This document shows positions 1 to 7,316 of a stretch of DNA of 33,654 nt, in pieces. Source of the stretch: Clostridia bacterium (lineage in GTDB: Bacteria; Bacillota; Clostridia; Oscillospirales; CAG-382); the NCBI GenBank assembly GCA_017549365.1, contig JAFYUZ010000002.1:1-33654 (forward strand), in the 5' to 3' direction. The position numbers and the translations under genes were made by a program. Below the pieces are notes generated by a model. That model was not told the origin of the DNA. It worked only from the letters and a program-made list of their open reading frames with translations, and made no database searches. How positions within the stretch are numbered: position 1 is the first letter of the stretch; every line of letters starts with the position of its first letter.

Positions 1-92
1 TCTTTGGAATTAACGAGTTGTTCTTTGTACTTCTCGTCTTTCGTTGTTCAATTTTCAAAGTCCGCGCCGCCGCTCTCGCGGTCAGCTTTATT
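1..92 (-). other. Leader of a probable rRNA operon running off the left edge
   Basis: Read on the minus strand, the stretch after the promoter at 93-121 is a transcribed leader with a GC-rich segment (about 61-84) and then the sequence ACTTTGAAAATTGAACAACG, a boxA-like motif typical of rRNA operon leaders and spacers in Clostridia. The 16S gene (or another rrn component) should begin just beyond base 1. No mature rRNA sequence is inside the window, so this rests on the leader and the promoter only. Confidence 0.6.
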
Positions 93-121
93 AGAATACC
101 ACAAACATCCGAGTTTGTCAA
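93..121 (-). promoter_or_regulatory. Strong sigma-A promoter of the probable rRNA operon
   Basis: On the minus strand TTGACA (121-116) is followed after exactly 17 nt by TATTCT (98-93). An extremely A/T-rich stretch lies upstream (about 122-180), where an UP element would sit. A perfect -35, optimal spacing and an UP-like tract are typical of rRNA promoters. Transcription runs left, divergent from the DUF421 gene. Confidence 0.7.
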
Positions 122-197
122 GTACTTTTTTTCATTTTTTTTGATTTTTTTGAAAAAATTTTTATTTTAACATTTTTAGGTTCTAAAAAGTGCCTTT

Positions 198-227
198 TGA
201 ATAGTTTTTTTGCCATTTGAAATACTA
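198..227 (+). promoter_or_regulatory. Candidate sigma-G (forespore) promoter for the DUF421/DUF4363 pair
   Basis: TGAATA (198-203) and AATACTA (221-227) are 17 nt apart. The sigma-G consensus is about TGMATA, 17-18 nt, CATWHTA, so only the first base of the -10 differs. A sigma-A reading fits less well. Inferred by eye. Confidence 0.4.
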
Positions 228-256
228 AAACAAGACTATTTTGGAAGGTGAAACTT

Positions 257-928
257 ATGACAACGATAGTTTTCAGGACGATTTTTATGTATGCGGTGAT
301 TATTTGCTCGATGAAACTTATGGGCAAAAGGCAGTTGGGACAGATGCAGATCTCGGAATTTGTTACGGCGATGATACTGTCTGAACTTGCAGCGCTGCCG
401 ATTTCGGACAAGAGCTTCCCTATTCTTTACTGTCTTGTTCCGCTGATACTGATAATTTCGTTTGAAGTTATAATGTCATACATTACTCTTAAATCCGAAA
501 ACGCCCGATCATTTCTTGAAAGCACGCCGACAATGCTGATCGACAAAGGTGTTCTTAATCAGAAAGCACTGTGCGAAACACGCATTACCATAAACGAGCT
601 TATGGTTGAATTGCGCATTGCAGGTCTTTCGTCGATAAGCGAGGCGGAATATGTTTTTCTTGAACCGAACGGGAAATTCAGCGTGATACCAAAGGTCAAA
701 TTCAGGCAGTTGACTGTTTCGGACATGAATCTTGATCTTCCCGAGAGCGAACCCGACGTTACTCTTATTTCTGACGGAACGATCGTTAAAGTCGGACTTG
801 AATATCTTGGCAAAAACAAAAAGCAGGTCATAAAAAGCATAAAGCCCCACCCTTTGTCCGACATTCTTTTGCTTTCCGAGACCGCATCGGGCAAGCGCAC
901 GATCATTATAAAGGAGAAAAAGTCTTGA
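257..928 (+). CDS. DUF421 (YetF/YrbG-like) membrane protein
   Basis: A 223-residue protein with the DUF421 layout: three hydrophobic segments in about the first 85 residues, a conserved GKRQLGQMQISEFV stretch after the first, then a soluble C-terminal part with ITINELMVELR and an EAEYVFLEPNGKFSVI segment. The biochemical role of DUF421 proteins is poorly known; several in Bacillus sit in the spore inner membrane and are linked to spore resistance. GGAAGG at 243-248 lies 8 nt before the ATG at 257, so 257 is preferred to the in-frame GTG at 248, which would overlap the ribosome binding site. The TGA overlaps the next gene's TTG start, implying coupling. The sigma-G-like promoter and the nearby gpr/spoIIP genes suggest a sporulation role. 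Confidence 0.85.
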   Translation: MTTIVFRTIFMYAVIICSMKLMGKRQLGQMQISEFVTAMILSELAALPISDKSFPILYCLVPLILIISFEVIMSYITLKSENARSFLESTPTMLIDKGVLNQKALCETRITINELMVELRIAGLSSISEAEYVFLEPNGKFSVIPKVKFRQLTVSDMNLDLPESEPDVTLISDGTIVKVGLEYLGKNKKQVIKSIKPHPLSDILLLSETASGKRTIIIKEKKS

Positions 929-1305
929 AAAGTTTCGGTTTATCGGTTGTTCTTGCGGTCGTTGTTATAATCGCGGTTATTTTTAACGCGTGCTATGCAG
1001 ATCGGGTATATGCGGAAATTCTCTGTCTTTTGGACGATTTTCCCGAGACAGCAAAAGAAAACGGTCAGATCACAAGCGAAATGACGCGCGCAAAAGAAAG
1101 CTTTGAAAAGCACACGGGATATTTTTATTACGTTTTGTCAAAATCCGACATTAAAGAGCTTATATGTGATTTTTATGATGTTTTTTCATACTACCGAGCA
1201 GGCGACACGGCATCGTACGCGGCAAGCCTTGAAAAGACAAAGATAAGAATTACGATGATCGCAAACAGCGAAAAGCTGAGCTTTCGCGAGATATTTGGAA
1301 GCTGA
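925..1305 (+). CDS. DUF4363 family protein
   Basis: A 126-residue protein with one N-terminal hydrophobic segment (about residues 4-22, ending near a Cys) followed by a helical extracytoplasmic region, matching DUF4363. This family often sits directly behind DUF421 genes in Clostridia, as here. The start is TTG at 925, overlapping the upstream TGA; AAGGAG at 911-916 with an 8-nt gap supports it. Function is unknown. Co-translation suggests the two proteins form one membrane complex. The Cys in FNACYAD could hint at a lipoprotein but is not a clear lipobox. Confidence 0.75.
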   Translation: MKSFGLSVVLAVVVIIAVIFNACYADRVYAEILCLLDDFPETAKENGQITSEMTRAKESFEKHTGYFYYVLSKSDIKELICDFYDVFSYYRAGDTASYAASLEKTKIRITMIANSEKLSFREIFGS

Positions 1306-1315
1306 AAAGTAAAAA

Positions 1316-1350
1316 GAGATATTTTCTGTATTTTGTACAGAAAATATCTC
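1316..1350 (-). terminator. Rho-independent terminator of rpsT
   Basis: A perfect 15-bp inverted repeat (1316-1330 and 1336-1350, 5-nt loop) is followed on the minus strand by a T5 run (1315-1311). It lies past the rpsT stop. The plus side has no T run, so it mainly serves the minus strand. Two smaller palindromes lie between it and rpsT: 1351-1364 (perfect, 14 nt) and 1375-1389 (5-bp stem). Confidence 0.75.
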
Positions 1351-1410
1351 CCAATTCGAATTGGTTAACTCACACCGCGAAAAACGCGGAGATCACTTGT
1401 AGTGAAAAGA

Positions 1411-1671
1411 TCAAAGAGTGTTGAGCTTAAGAGCAAAGCGGCTCTTCTTTCTAGCAGCAGCATTAGCATGGATAGTACCCTTGCTAGCAGCTCTGTCAAG
1501 AACGCTTACAGCGTTGCGGTATGCAACTTCTGCAGCAGCCTTGTCACCTTCAGCAATAGCAGCTTCGAACTTCTTCAAGGTTGTCTTGTACATTGTCTTG
1601 AACATACGGTTCTTGAGAGTCTTTGTCTTTGTGACATTAACGCGCTTCTTTGCAGACTTGATATTCGGCAA
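1411..1671 (-). CDS. rpsT: 30S ribosomal protein S20
   Basis: An 86-residue basic protein with the S20 signature: PNIKSAKKR at the start, KTTLKKFEAAI in the middle and AASKGTIHANAAARKKSR near the end. It binds the 16S rRNA 5' domain. The start is TTG at 1671, giving the usual M-PNIKSAKK beginning; GGGAGG (1685-1680) lies 8 nt upstream. The frame is open further upstream to 1731 but that part does not match S20. Non-AUG starts are known for S20 genes and can limit translation. In Bacillus rpsT also lies next to gpr, divergently, as it does here. Confidence 0.95.
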   Translation of the reverse strand: MPNIKSAKKRVNVTKTKTLKNRMFKTMYKTTLKKFEAAIAEGDKAAAEVAYRNAVSVLDRAASKGTIHANAAARKKSRFALKLNTL

Positions 1672-1763
1672 TATGTCCACCTCCCTGTAAAAGTTACCAT
1701 ACGACAGGTATACACTGTGCCGTAAGCACACCCGTATATGGTCGTATTTTCATATACCAACAT

Positions 1764-1792
1764 ATATTACCACATTTTTTTGAATAATTCAA
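1764..1792 (-). promoter_or_regulatory. Sigma-A promoter of rpsT
   Basis: Minus strand TTGAAT (1792-1787), 17 nt, TAATAT (1769-1764), with an extended -10 TG just upstream. A leader of about 75 nt follows and includes a small stem at 1716-1730 (TGTGC/GCACA) before the Shine-Dalgarno site. Confidence 0.6.
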
Positions 1793-1852
1793 TAGCAAAA
1801 CCGATTTTTTTTTGATTTTTTTAATTTTTTATTTCAGAAAGTGACCGAAACG

Positions 1853-2776
1853 ATGGAAAATATTGATTTTTTCAGTCTAAAAACTGACCTTGCCGATGAA
1901 AACGACGAGATATTACGCGCAAAAATGCAAAACATTTTCGGCGTTGAAACGAGAAAGCTTGTGACGGACGGTGTGGAAATATTTGAAATGAAAGTAAAAA
2001 ACGAAAAAGGCGAAGAGCAGACAGGAAAAAGAAAAGGAAAATATGTCACTGTAAACGTCGGACAAACCGAGCTTTTTGACAGCAAAGCCTTTGAAAGAGT
2101 ATGCAAAGTGTTGGCAAAAGTCATTTCCTCTTTTTCCGAACTGCGAGAAGGCCCCATACTGCTTGCGGGGCTTGGCAATCCTGCCATCTGTGCCGACTCG
2201 GTGGGGGCGCATACTGTGGAAAATTTTATTGTGACACGGCACATCAGGCAATCGTCTCCAAAGCTTTTTGAAAAATTCTCGTTTTGCGAGACCTGCGCCA
2301 TATTACCCAACGTTTTTGGGAACACGGGACTTGAGGCGGCACAGATGATAAAAGGAATCGCCGACGATATCCGTCCGTCGTGCATTGTTGCGGTGGATTC
2401 GCTTTCTTCCCGACGGCTGGCACGGCTTTGCACCACCGTTCAGCTGTGCGACACGGGCATATGCCCCGGATCGGGTGTGGGAAACGCGCGGACGGAAATA
2501 TCACAAAATACTATGGGGGTACCGGTTATTGCCATCGGCGTGCCGACGGTGGTGAACGCCTGCACCCTTGTAAGCGACCTTCTTTCAGAATGCGGCGTGG
2601 AAAATCTTTCGAACGAACAACAAAAGATGCTTTCAAAGCAGATAAGCGGCGACTGCTACGTTTCGCCCAAAAATTGCGAGAAAGAGGTAAAAAGTATTTC
2701 AAGGCTTATCGGATTTTCGCTGAATGCGGCAATTCACAAAGAAATAGACATTTCGCAGATGCGCGATTTTCTCTGA
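1853..2776 (+). CDS. gpr: Germination protease GPR (spore protease)
   Basis: About 307 residues matching GPR, the peptidase that degrades small acid-soluble proteins in the germinating spore. It is made as a zymogen; the N-terminal LKTDLADE region corresponds to the processed propeptide boundary. Family landmarks: LLAGLGNPAICADSVGAHTV (about residues 102-121), FGNTGLEAAQMIKGI, the DSLSSRRLARLCTTVQLCDTG block, PGSGVGNARTEIS and GVPVIAIGVPTVV. ATG 1853 is chosen because AGAAAGTGA (1836-1844) is a weak Shine-Dalgarno match 8 nt upstream; an in-frame GTG at 1841 is the alternative. The gene precedes spoIIP by 71 nt, the same order as in Bacillus. No convincing sigma-G promoter was found in front of it. 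Confidence 0.93.
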   Translation: MENIDFFSLKTDLADENDEILRAKMQNIFGVETRKLVTDGVEIFEMKVKNEKGEEQTGKRKGKYVTVNVGQTELFDSKAFERVCKVLAKVISSFSELREGPILLAGLGNPAICADSVGAHTVENFIVTRHIRQSSPKLFEKFSFCETCAILPNVFGNTGLEAAQMIKGIADDIRPSCIVAVDSLSSRRLARLCTTVQLCDTGICPGSGVGNARTEISQNTMGVPVIAIGVPTVVNACTLVSDLLSECGVENLSNEQQKMLSKQISGDCYVSPKNCEKEVKSISRLIGFSLNAAIHKEIDISQMRDFL

Positions 2777-2779
2777 TGC

Positions 2780-2808
2780 TCATATTTTTCCCAACGTTTT
2801 CATATATA
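2780..2808 (+). promoter_or_regulatory. Candidate sigma-E promoter for spoIIP
   Basis: TCATATT (2780-2786), a 14-nt spacer and CATATATA (2801-2808) fit the sigma-E consensus (about KMATATT, 14-15 nt, CATACAHT). spoIIP is made in the mother cell under sigma-E in Bacillus, so position and type agree. Confidence 0.45.
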
Positions 2809-2847
2809 TTTTGAAGACTACCCACGAAGAACAAAAAGGAGGAGCCT

Positions 2848-4056
2848 GTGAACTGCAAAAAATTCAACGTCGGCAACAAAACGGCGGAAAGCGAAACGAA
2901 AATAACCATTCCCACAAGCGAAAAGATCGGCGCGGTGTGCGAGATAGAGATAAAACCGCCCGAAAAGAAAGAATTTGTCGAAACGAAAAGCAACAAAATA
3001 AAGAAAAAGCCACCTTTTGTTGCGATATTTTGCGCCGTTTTTTGTTTGGCGGCAATATTCGGATATACCATGCCGATGCCAAAAGAGCTTGAAAAGCTTC
3101 TTATATCACTTTCGACCGCCGTCACAGAACCTTGCGCAAAAAGCACTGTGCTGATCTTTGAAGCAGAGCCCGAAAAGACCGAGCAGACAGCACCCTCCTC
3201 CCCACTTCCCGCGGCATCCGACAGCATGGCGGAAGAGACGATCGACACCCCCACGGCAGAAAGCGAAAAAGTGCAGTTTCCCACAGATCTTTCGGAAGGC
3301 GCTTTATCAAGCATTGCAAACGAAACGCAATACGACGTTGATATATCCGAAATGCTTGTCGGGAAATATCCGATCGAAAAATCGGAAAACACCAAAATGA
3401 AGAATGACGCCGTCAGCGTTTTTGCGGACAGAGCACAATCCCCTTCGGTTCTTATAATCCACACCCACGGCACCGAGGGATATGCCGACTGTGCCGCAGA
3501 AAATTACAGAACACAGGACAAAGAAAGAAACGTCGTTGCCGCAGGAAAACATCTGGCACAAAAGCTTACCGAAAAGGGCGTTTCGGTGGTTCACTGTGAA
3601 AAAATGTTTGACGAAAACTCTTACATAAAGGCGTATTCAAATTCTTTTGCGGCGGTCAGTGAATATCTTGCCGATTATCCGTCAATAAAATACGTGATAG
3701 ACCTGCATCGGGATGCGATACCGAACCCCGACGGCAACGGATATGCCCGACTTTCAACGAATATCGACGGAGTGGAATGCGCCCGGCTTATGTTTGTGGT
3801 GGGCACAGACGAGGCGGGGGCAACCCATCCGAACTGGCGCGAAAACCTGCGCACGGTTTTTGAAATACAAAAAAGCATGTGTGACAGTTTTCCTTCTCTT
3901 ATGCGTGCGGTAAACCTGCGAAGGGCAAGCTTTAACCAGCAGTTGTGCCGCGGATATTTTATTCTCGAAGCAGGCAACTGTGAAAACGAGCTTTGTGAAG
4001 TATTGTCTTCGATCGAGCTTTTTGCGGACGTTTTTGCAAAGACCATATCAAAATAA
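2848..4056 (+). CDS. spoIIP: Stage II sporulation protein P (SpoIIP), peptidoglycan amidase/endopeptidase
   Basis: A 402-residue protein with an N-terminal cytoplasmic stretch, one membrane segment (about residues 56-74), a Ser/Pro/Glu-rich linker, and the SpoIIP amidase domain from about residue 195. Conserved motifs: IIHTHGTEGY (about 203-212), NYRTQDKERNVV, and YVIDLHRDAIP (about 282-292); the His residues and nearby acids coordinate zinc. With SpoIID and SpoIIM it degrades septal wall and drives engulfment. The start is GTG 2848 behind AAGGAGG (2836-2842). The cytoplasmic N-terminus of about 55 residues is long. The next gene follows 12 nt later. Confidence 0.92.
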   Translation: MNCKKFNVGNKTAESETKITIPTSEKIGAVCEIEIKPPEKKEFVETKSNKIKKKPPFVAIFCAVFCLAAIFGYTMPMPKELEKLLISLSTAVTEPCAKSTVLIFEAEPEKTEQTAPSSPLPAASDSMAEETIDTPTAESEKVQFPTDLSEGALSSIANETQYDVDISEMLVGKYPIEKSENTKMKNDAVSVFADRAQSPSVLIIHTHGTEGYADCAAENYRTQDKERNVVAAGKHLAQKLTEKGVSVVHCEKMFDENSYIKAYSNSFAAVSEYLADYPSIKYVIDLHRDAIPNPDGNGYARLSTNIDGVECARLMFVVGTDEAGATHPNWRENLRTVFEIQKSMCDSFPSLMRAVNLRRASFNQQLCRGYFILEAGNCENELCEVLSSIELFADVFAKTISK

Positions 4057-4068
4057 AAGGAGAGAAAA

Positions 4069-4416
4069 ATGATTAAAAACGTAATTGCTTTTTGCGGCGC
4101 GGCGTTGATCTTTTTGGCGGCCTCTGTGGGAGTTCTTTTTATTATAAAAAGCGAAGGAAGCGATGCGGCGGAACTTTTTGGATTTGACGGCGACAACGGC
4201 TTTGTTATACTCGGGAAAACGATAGAAGCGGACGAAAGCTTATCGGAAAAGGTGCGCGATCACCTGAAGCTTTGCAAAACTGCTTCGGGTATGGTTTTTC
4301 CGAAATTTTTGTCTGCCCCCGCAAAAGAAACCGCCACGCTTTTAGGCGCGACGGTTTTGGGAATTGTTTCGGATATATATACCGTTTTGTCGGATTTTGT
4401 ATACGGGAACATGTAG
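4069..4416 (+). CDS. Small membrane protein of unknown function, co-transcribed with spoIIP
   Basis: A 115-residue protein not assigned to a family. It starts with a hydrophobic segment (about residues 4-26), has an acidic middle, and a second mildly hydrophobic stretch near the C-terminus (about 89-110). AAAGGAGAG lies just before ATG 4069, only 12 nt after spoIIP, so the two are probably one transcript. Context suggests a role in sporulation, but no catalytic motif is visible. Its stop is 2 nt from the end of the convergent DUF4364 gene. Confidence 0.6.
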   Translation: MIKNVIAFCGAALIFLAASVGVLFIIKSEGSDAAELFGFDGDNGFVILGKTIEADESLSEKVRDHLKLCKTASGMVFPKFLSAPAKETATLLGATVLGIVSDIYTVLSDFVYGNM

Positions 4417-4440
4417 CATCAGAGCAGATGCTTTATTTTT
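4415..4440 (+). terminator. Terminator of the spoIIP transcript inside the convergent gene's 3' end
   Basis: AGCATC (4415-4420) pairs with GATGCT (4427-4432) and is followed by TTATTTTT. The hairpin overlaps the stop codon of the plus-strand gene and the last codons of the minus-strand gene. Confidence 0.55.
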
Positions 4441-4949
4441 CCCGTCATCAGAGTTTCGACTCCGTTAAAAATCGTTTCGGGGCTTTCGTTGCAAATATCC
4501 AGGGCGGCGAAAGCATCGGTTCGGTTGTCGAAAAAGAATTTTGTTTCCATATAGGTGCGGTCTTTTGACTTAAGCGAGCAGACGACGTAATATCCCCCGT
4601 CCGCCTCGGAAAGCTCGCTTGAATATTTTTTTCCCGTACAGATATATTCAAAGTGGCGCAGAGCCTTTGACACAACGGCGTCAAGCAGATCCTTGCGCAT
4701 AAAGCGACTGCCCTGCTCGTACATGGCGCATCCCGCATCTGTTATGCCGCAACAAAGTCTGCCCTCCACAGTGCAATAGCTGATGAGCCCCTCTTCGGCA
4801 AGTTCGCGTTCGCATTCCTGGCAGTCAAAGGTGTTTATTTCGCCGGTGGCAAGGATACATTCCTGGGCGTTTGCCGCATCTATCTCGACGGCAAAGGCGG
4901 CATAGACCGCAAGCATTGCGATTTTTATTTCTGCCTTATCGGTTATCAT
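4419..4949 (-). CDS. DUF4364 family protein (predicted winged-helix type)
   Basis: A 176-residue soluble protein resembling DUF4364, a Clostridia family thought to have an N-terminal winged-helix fold. The first about 75 residues hold a helix-rich segment with EECERELAEEGLISY-like spacing and a GITDAG turn as in PadR/MarR-like wings. The C-terminal half (about 105-176) has the GGYYVVCSLKSKDRTYMETK stretch and a terminal helix seen in the family. Cys residues are unusually frequent in the N-terminal half. ATG 4949 has GGAG upstream. It follows the membrane protein at 4964-5725 after 14 nt, so they probably share a transcript. Targets unknown. Confidence 0.6.
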   Translation of the reverse strand: MITDKAEIKIAMLAVYAAFAVEIDAANAQECILATGEINTFDCQECERELAEEGLISYCTVEGRLCCGITDAGCAMYEQGSRFMRKDLLDAVVSKALRHFEYICTGKKYSSELSEADGGYYVVCSLKSKDRTYMETKFFFDNRTDAFAALDICNESPETIFNGVETLMTGKIKHLL

Positions 4950-4963
4950 TTTTGTCTCCGTTC

Positions 4964-5725
4964 TTATTTGTATTCAACTGTCTTGTAATTCTTTCGTCCC
5001 GTATAGATCGAGAAAACGTCGTATACCTCGTCGGAATATTCTCCCTCTATGGTGTACATATTCATGAAAAGTCCAAACTGACGCATAACGGGATCGCCGT
5101 TTTCGTCCACGATGCCGCCGTCCTTTTCAAGCTTTATGCCGTCAAAGCAGACGCGGATGTAGCCAAAAGAGTAGCGCTCGTCGTATTTTACGGCAACGAT
5201 ATCCTCGTATTTTTGTCCTATTGCCTTGTCTTCGCCCTCGTATTCAACAAGATAAAGCTTGAAGGGCAAAAGATCCTGCGAATATTCAACCTCGCGGTTT
5301 TCGAGAATGTCAAGGTTGAACTTAAGGGTGACCTGCAAACTTTCGGTGGCGGGGATATAGTAAAGGTCCGAAACGCTGAGCAGTTTTCCGCCGAGGTTGC
5401 TGTCGTCGCCTGCGGCGTTTTTGCTGGCGTACCAGTCGGTGATCTCATACTGTCTGATCTCGAAGGTGTCGGGAGATGCCTCGTGCGCCGCCACGATCTC
5501 GTCGGTTTTTAAAACGTCGTCAACTATCTTTGAATCGCAACTGAAAAAGAAGCGTACGAAAAGCACGCCGTAAATGCCGAGAATGATGCAGACGGCGATG
5601 GCTTTGAATATTCTTTTTACCACCGACGGCTTTTTATCCTCTTCGTCTTCGGGGATATAGCCGTGGTATTCTTTATCTTCGGGTTCTTTTGTTTCCTGTT
5701 CGTTTATATTTTTGTTTTCTTCCAT
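4964..5725 (-). CDS. Membrane-anchored extracytoplasmic protein of unknown function
   Basis: A 253-residue protein: acidic, low-complexity cytoplasmic tail (residues 1-34), one hydrophobic segment (about 39-61), then an outside domain of about 190 residues rich in aromatic and acidic residues. No known domain was recognised. The VTLKFNLDILENRE and YGYIRV-like beta-rich segments resemble anchored accessory proteins with an immunoglobulin-like or DUF4352-type fold, but that is a guess. GGAGG sits 10 nt before ATG 5725. It is divergent from rodA and upstream of the DUF4364 gene. Confidence 0.6.
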   Translation of the reverse strand: MEENKNINEQETKEPEDKEYHGYIPEDEEDKKPSVVKRIFKAIAVCIILGIYGVLFVRFFFSCDSKIVDDVLKTDEIVAAHEASPDTFEIRQYEITDWYASKNAAGDDSNLGGKLLSVSDLYYIPATESLQVTLKFNLDILENREVEYSQDLLPFKLYLVEYEGEDKAIGQKYEDIVAVKYDERYSFGYIRVCFDGIKLEKDGGIVDENGDPVMRQFGLFMNMYTIEGEYSDEVYDVFSIYTGRKNYKTVEYK

Positions 5726-5757
5726 GAAAAATATGCCTCCGACAAACTGTTTTTACT

Positions 5758-5786
5758 ATTTTAACACAAATATCTCATTCTTGCAA
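5758..5786 (-). promoter_or_regulatory. Sigma-A promoter for the 5725-4419 transcript
   Basis: Minus strand TTGCAA (5786-5781), 17 nt, TAAAAT (5763-5758), with TGT directly upstream of the -10. It is back to back with the rodA promoter. Confidence 0.55.
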
Positions 5787-5798
5787 CTGATTTTTATA

Positions 5799-5827
5799 TT
5801 TACTTTGTAAAGACTTTGTGTTATACT
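5799..5827 (+). promoter_or_regulatory. Probable sigma-A promoter of rodA
   Basis: TTTACT (5799-5804), 17 nt, TATACT (5822-5827) with an extended -10 (TGT at 5819-5821). A second TATAAT-like box at 5831-5836 lacks a good -35. Confidence 0.45.
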
Positions 5828-5861
5828 ATTTATAATATCGGAAAAAAGGAGGCTCGGCACT

Positions 5862-7316
5862 GTGAAAAACGGCTCTTACAGAATAAATGTAAAAGAAAAC
5901 GGCAGATCTGACGCCAAAGCACAGCTTTCGTCGTCCGCCATTGCAAAAAAATACACCGTAAAGACCGGCTCGGGAAAACGCCCCGACGATCTGAAAAAAA
6001 CTGTGGCAAAGCAAGCCCGCAGGCTATATTCTCCCGTCGAGGCAGACCGTATCAAGCGCGATTACGGCATGATGACCGCCGAGCCGCGAAATATGCGCAA
6101 GGCGCGCAGATCGATGATACTGAAACCTGCACCAAAAGACCCGACGATACCAAAGGGAAAATTCGGCGAGAACGTGAACAAGATCGTCCTTGAAGTCAAG
6201 GAATTTTTAAGCCACATCGACTATTCTCTGCTCGTCATTGTTGCCGTTTTGTCGTGCATCGGCATTCTTGCCGTGCACAGCGCCACCATAACCAAGGGAT
6301 CTGCAAGATTTGATTTTATGCAGATCGCCATGACGGTGATCGGTTTTTGTCTGATGCTGGGGCTTACCTACATTGACTATGACGTTTTTACAAAGCATTA
6401 CAAGATAATCCTTATTCTCAACGTCATAATGCTTGCCTTCACCGCGGTTTTCGGCACGGGTGCCGACGGAGGCGGCGACACAAACCACAACTGGGTGCGA
6501 ATCGGATCTTTTGGTATTCAGCCCGCCGAGATAGGCAAGATACTTTACATAATCACCTTTGCGGCGCATCTTGACGCCGTAAAACACCGCATAAACCACA
6601 TAAAAACTCTGTTTGGTCTTTTGCTTCACGCAGGACTTATAATCGGCCTTGTGCTTTTGGAAAGAGACCTGGGACAGGCAACAGTTTATATCGCCATAAC
6701 CTTGGTAATGCTTTTTGCCGCAAAGCTTTCTGTGTGGTATTTTGCAGGAGCGGGCATAATCGGTCTTGCTGCGGCGCCGATCATTTTTTCAAACCTCAAG
6801 GGATATCAGAAAGAAAGAATACTCGTGGGCTTTAATCCCGAGCTTGACCCTGTCGACAAGGGATATCAGGCGATACAAAGCAAAACCGCCATAGGTTCGG
6901 GCGGTGTCACAGGGGCGGGATATCGCAAAGGATACCTTACCCAATCGGTTCCGTCGCTTTTGCCTGCCAAGCAGACCGACATGATCTTTGCCGTCATTGC
7001 CGAAGAATTCGGTTTTGTTGGTGCCGCGGTCGTGATCTTACTGCTTGCGGCGCTGGTTATCAAGATCTTTATGAATTCCATCACCGCCGACAGAATGTCG
7101 GGTGCTCTTATCTGTGCCGGTGTTGCGGGAATGCTGACCTATCAGATAATTGAAAACATTGGAATGTGCCTTGGCATGCTTCCAGTTATCGGTATTACCC
7201 TTCCCTTTTTAAGCTACGGCGGATCGTCGATACTCGGCAACTACCTTGCCATTGGCATGGTGCTTTCGGTTTATGCGAAGAACGACAGATTCTATTTCAG
7301 CAAGGGAAAAATATGA
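5862..7316 (+). CDS. rodA: RodA-type SEDS peptidoglycan glycosyltransferase with a long N-terminal extension
   Basis: A 484-residue SEDS protein that polymerises lipid II with a class B PBP for side-wall growth. The first about 118 residues are hydrophilic and basic and precede the first membrane segment (from about residue 120); most RodA proteins lack this. SEDS motifs: HNWVRIGSFGIQPAEIGK, ERDLGQATVY, FNPELDPVDKGYQAIQSK with the conserved Asp of the large outside loop, AIGSGG, and the GITLPFLSYGGSS signature. It is called RodA rather than FtsW because of the NPELDP...IQSKTAIGSGG pattern and because an FtsW lies in the dcw cluster. GTG 5862 has AAGGAGG upstream. Its TGA overlaps the ATG of the acetyltransferase. 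Confidence 0.9.
   Translation: MKNGSYRINVKENGRSDAKAQLSSSAIAKKYTVKTGSGKRPDDLKKTVAKQARRLYSPVEADRIKRDYGMMTAEPRNMRKARRSMILKPAPKDPTIPKGKFGENVNKIVLEVKEFLSHIDYSLLVIVAVLSCIGILAVHSATITKGSARFDFMQIAMTVIGFCLMLGLTYIDYDVFTKHYKIILILNVIMLAFTAVFGTGADGGGDTNHNWVRIGSFGIQPAEIGKILYIITFAAHLDAVKHRINHIKTLFGLLLHAGLIIGLVLLERDLGQATVYIAITLVMLFAAKLSVWYFAGAGIIGLAAAPIIFSNLKGYQKERILVGFNPELDPVDKGYQAIQSKTAIGSGGVTGAGYRKGYLTQSVPSLLPAKQTDMIFAVIAEEFGFVGAAVVILLLAALVIKIFMNSITADRMSGALICAGVAGMLTYQIIENIGMCLGMLPVIGITLPFLSYGGSSILGNYLAIGMVLSVYAKNDRFYFSKGKI

Noticed and set aside
1787..1852. Sigma-G promoter for gpr
   Set aside because: TGAATA is present at 1781 but nothing like a -10 box follows at 17-18 nt; the area is mostly T runs.
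7166..7312. Longer acetyltransferase start inside rodA
   Set aside because: Overlaps the conserved end of rodA in another frame; ATGA coupling at 7313 explains the start.
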